A stretch of DNA of 14,858 nucleotides from NCBI GenBank assembly GCA_002404055.1, contig DHIZ01000431.1, forward strand, positions 23,672-38,529. The letters run 5' to 3'. The position numbers and the translations under genes are program-made. Origin of the DNA: Chloroflexi bacterium UBA4733 (GTDB taxonomy: Bacteria > Chloroflexota > UBA4733). A model generated the notes under the pieces. The model saw nothing but the letters and a program-made list of their open reading frames with translations, was not told the DNA's origin and did not search any database. Each line of letters opens with the position of its first letter. Within the stretch, counting starts at the first letter, position 1. This document shows, piece after piece, positions 13,036 to 14,858 of the stretch.

Positions 13036-14858
13036 TCAGAGACTGGCGAGGAACTGGCGGGCATTGCGGTTGTTCGGATCGAATCGCACTGCCTCTTCCG
13101 CGTCTTTTCGCCCCCCTAACCTGTCTCCCCGCTGTACTTTAGTCACTGCCCGGTTGAGCAAGGCGATAGCCAAATTCTGGGCAGTGTTGGCATTGTACAA
13201 GATAGCAAGCGCAGCGCGCAAATCGTTGACCGACTGATCCCACATGCTCTTGTTGCCGTAGGCAACGCCGCGGTTATGCAGGATGCGCCAGACGGCCTCC
13301 TTGACGTCGGTACTCTGCGGATAGCGCTGCATCCCACCGCGGAGCACCGTGACGGCTTCATCAATTCGGTCGAGACTCTCGAACATCGCCGCGATCAGCA
13401 TACACGTCGGTTCATCATCCTCGTAGTACTTGGCTTCGAGCGCCAGCGCAAGCGCCTCCTGCCATCGGCGCTCCTTGCCAAGGTCAAGCGCGGAATTGAA
13501 CAAGATGATACTCAGGCGATGTTTGGCGCGCGCAGCAGTCGGCGCCTCCTTCAGGTCCGGGTCATACCGGTCAGAGTCGACCATCAATAGCACGGCGCGT
13601 TCACGGTTGCCGGCTCGTGCTGCTGCGACGGAGTCCTGGTAGAGCAGCTCGGTCAGGAGCCGTCCCATGTCGGCATCGTACTCATACGTCGTTGCTTCTT
13701 GGAGTATGGCAATCACTCGGCCAGTGTCGCCTTTGGCTTCCTGCACAGCCAGCGCTTGATTCCCGAGTATGACGCGGGCGCTGCGTTTGATGTCCGCATC
13801 GTTCGGAGCATAGCGCAGCGCAAGCCGGATGCTTTGCATGGCCTCATCAAAGCGTTCGGCGTAATTGTCGCGGCCCGCCTTGCGCTGATAAGTGGCGGCG
13901 AGGTTGGCGTCGACGTTCGAATGGTTGCCAAATAGCGTGCGCGCCCTTTGCAGAATGGAAAGCGCGCTGTCAAGGGCATCGCCATCGTTCGCCAGGATCG
14001 CCTTCGCCCCTTCGACGCCGCAGTCCGCCACGATGTCCCTATGTTCCTGAATGCTGCTACCGCTCGCCGCGGCACGCTCGATAGCTGTGAGCGCCTGCGC
14101 CCAGCGGCGAGCCTCAGCGAAGTCACGGCCTTGTCCAATGTAGGCATCGCCAAGGAGTCCCGCCGCTTCCGGCCAGTTGCCGGCTGACTCGAGCTCAGCT
14201 ATTACCTGATCGTATCGTCGCTCATCGAGCAGGTAGTGATACCTGCCGGTTGCGGATACGTACCGTTGGAGGCGTTGACCGGTAGGGTCGTGGAATGACC
14301 GAACATTGGCAAGGAATCTCACAGCGAGTGACTTACCTGTCCGAGAGGCAAGCAAACACCCAATCATAAGCTGACCGGCGGCGAACCCGGTGGGCCAGCC
14401 CTCAATACGGAACTCTTGTGCGTAGTCGCTCATTAAGCCGGCAGTCGCCAGTTCAAACCGCCAGGCGAATGCCAGGTCCGTCAGGCGTTTTGCGTCGTCT
14501 GTCTGTCCCTGTGCCTCATTGTCGGACGCTGCATCGCGAAAGCGGTCAAACAGTCGATTCTCCACCGACTCGCGTGCCCGGCCAATGTCCTCATCCGTGA
14601 GTTGGAGGTTTGCGGTCCGGGAACGCTCCTGCCGGAAATCTTCCCAGAACGCGCGGCTCCGGAGAACGCTGGCCCAGTACGCGATGGCCAGATGCCATGC
14701 TTTCACGATCTCCTCTTGGTCGATGAGGTGTCCGGCCAGTAGCTCGGATTCAAGGCGGGTCGCACGTCTATAGTAGGCGATCGTTTCCTCATCCTCCCCC
14801 CAGAGGGAAACGAGAAATTCAGATTCAAGGCGGGTCGCACGTCTATAGTAGGCGATCG
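13036..14858 (-). CDS. TPR-repeat protein, 5' end beyond the window
   Basis: The frame stays open to the right edge, giving 606 visible residues with no start required; a GTG at 14706 is only internal. The C-terminal two-thirds is built of helical repeats of TPR type, such as RIDEAVTVLRGGMQRYPQST, NRGVAYGNKSMWDQSVNDLR and LNRAVTKVQRGDRLGGRKDA ending in FDPNNRNARQFLASL. No signal peptide or membrane helix is visible in this part. TPR proteins dock on the C-termini of chaperones or assemble complexes, fitting its place first in an Hsp70/J/GrpE cluster. The extreme visible N-terminus contains two copies of IAYYRRATRLESE, 25 residues apart. What precedes it is unknown. Confidence 0.82.
   Translation of the reverse strand, partial: IAYYRRATRLESEFLVSLWGEDEETIAYYRRATRLESELLAGHLIDQEEIVKAWHLAIAYWASVLRSRAFWEDFRQERSRTANLQLTDEDIGRARESVENRLFDRFRDAASDNEAQGQTDDAKRLTDLAFAWRFELATAGLMSDYAQEFRIEGWPTGFAAGQLMIGCLLASRTGKSLAVRFLANVRSFHDPTGQRLQRYVSATGRYHYLLDERRYDQVIAELESAGNWPEAAGLLGDAYIGQGRDFAEARRWAQALTAIERAAASGSSIQEHRDIVADCGVEGAKAILANDGDALDSALSILQRARTLFGNHSNVDANLAATYQRKAGRDNYAERFDEAMQSIRLALRYAPNDADIKRSARVILGNQALAVQEAKGDTGRVIAILQEATTYEYDADMGRLLTELLYQDSVAAARAGNRERAVLLMVDSDRYDPDLKEAPTAARAKHRLSIILFNSALDLGKERRWQEALALALEAKYYEDDEPTCMLIAAMFESLDRIDEAVTVLRGGMQRYPQSTDVKEAVWRILHNRGVAYGNKSMWDQSVNDLRAALAILYNANTAQNLAIALLNRAVTKVQRGDRLGGRKDAEEAVRFDPNNRNARQFLASL
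14747..14783. repeat. 37-bp direct repeat, copy 1
   Basis: Identical over 37 bases to 14822-14858, with a period of 75 bp (25 codons), so the TPR reading frame is kept. It encodes IAYYRRATRLES on the minus strand. The intervening bases show no similarity. Confidence 0.9.
14822..14858. repeat. 37-bp direct repeat, copy 2, ending at the window edge
   Basis: Identical to 14747-14783. The match runs to the final base, so its true length may be greater than 37 bp. Confidence 0.9.

Noticed and set aside
14704..14706. GTG at 14706 as the start of the TPR gene
   Set aside because: The frame stays open upstream to the window edge and encodes helical sequence with the same 25-residue repeat, so the gene most likely begins outside the window.

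Overview
The window is high-GC bacterial DNA with no rRNA, tRNA or CRISPR. Gene style suggests a Chloroflexota-like bacterium: a lipoprotein with a very long Thr/Pro/Ser linker, a secreted HtrA-type protease with a cell-wall-type beta module at its N-terminus, and LysM/BON envelope proteins. This is inference from gene style; no marker gene is present.

Left part (1-4739). The window opens inside a diverged half-copy of a repeat element (1-82). A lipoprotein (150-1064) and a DinB-family protein (1075-1557) follow as a tight minus-strand pair. A secreted trypsin/HtrA-like protease with a PDZ domain (1694-3412, plus) is divergent from that pair. It converges, 9 bp apart, on a Ldh_2-family malate/L-lactate-type dehydrogenase (3422-4507, minus), which has its own extended -10 promoter candidate.

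Middle part (4740-7226). A minus-strand pair encodes a small helix-turn-helix protein (5637-6179) and an unrecognised 296-residue protein with a TPTCD motif (4740-5630). A good promoter and an operator-like palindrome lie upstream. Next is a 236-bp MITE-like element (6424-6659) with long inverted repeats and a perfect 9-bp target duplication. A 40-residue, highly basic small ORF with a strong ribosome site follows (6724-6846). A ~350-bp intergenic stretch with a strong hairpin ends in a plus-strand terminator.

Right part (7227 to the end) is the most interesting. It is a minus-strand cluster, in transcription order: a TPR protein running off the window edge, a J-domain-like protein without HPD, a divergent GrpE-like protein, an Hsp70 with four zinc ribbons between its ATPase domain and its interdomain linker, a single-pass membrane protein (zinc ribbon, TPR, TM, Thr/Pro linker, BON, LysM), and a LIM/DA1-type zinc metallopeptidase. 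The last three genes overlap by 4 bp each (ATGA, then GTGA), so translation is probably coupled.

The cluster reads as a dedicated chaperone machine: Hsp70 with its own nucleotide-exchange factor and a degenerate J partner, TPR adaptors, a tether spanning the membrane towards the cell wall, and a peptidase. Domain assignments are by recognition. The joint function in envelope-linked protein quality control, stress or conflict is inference.
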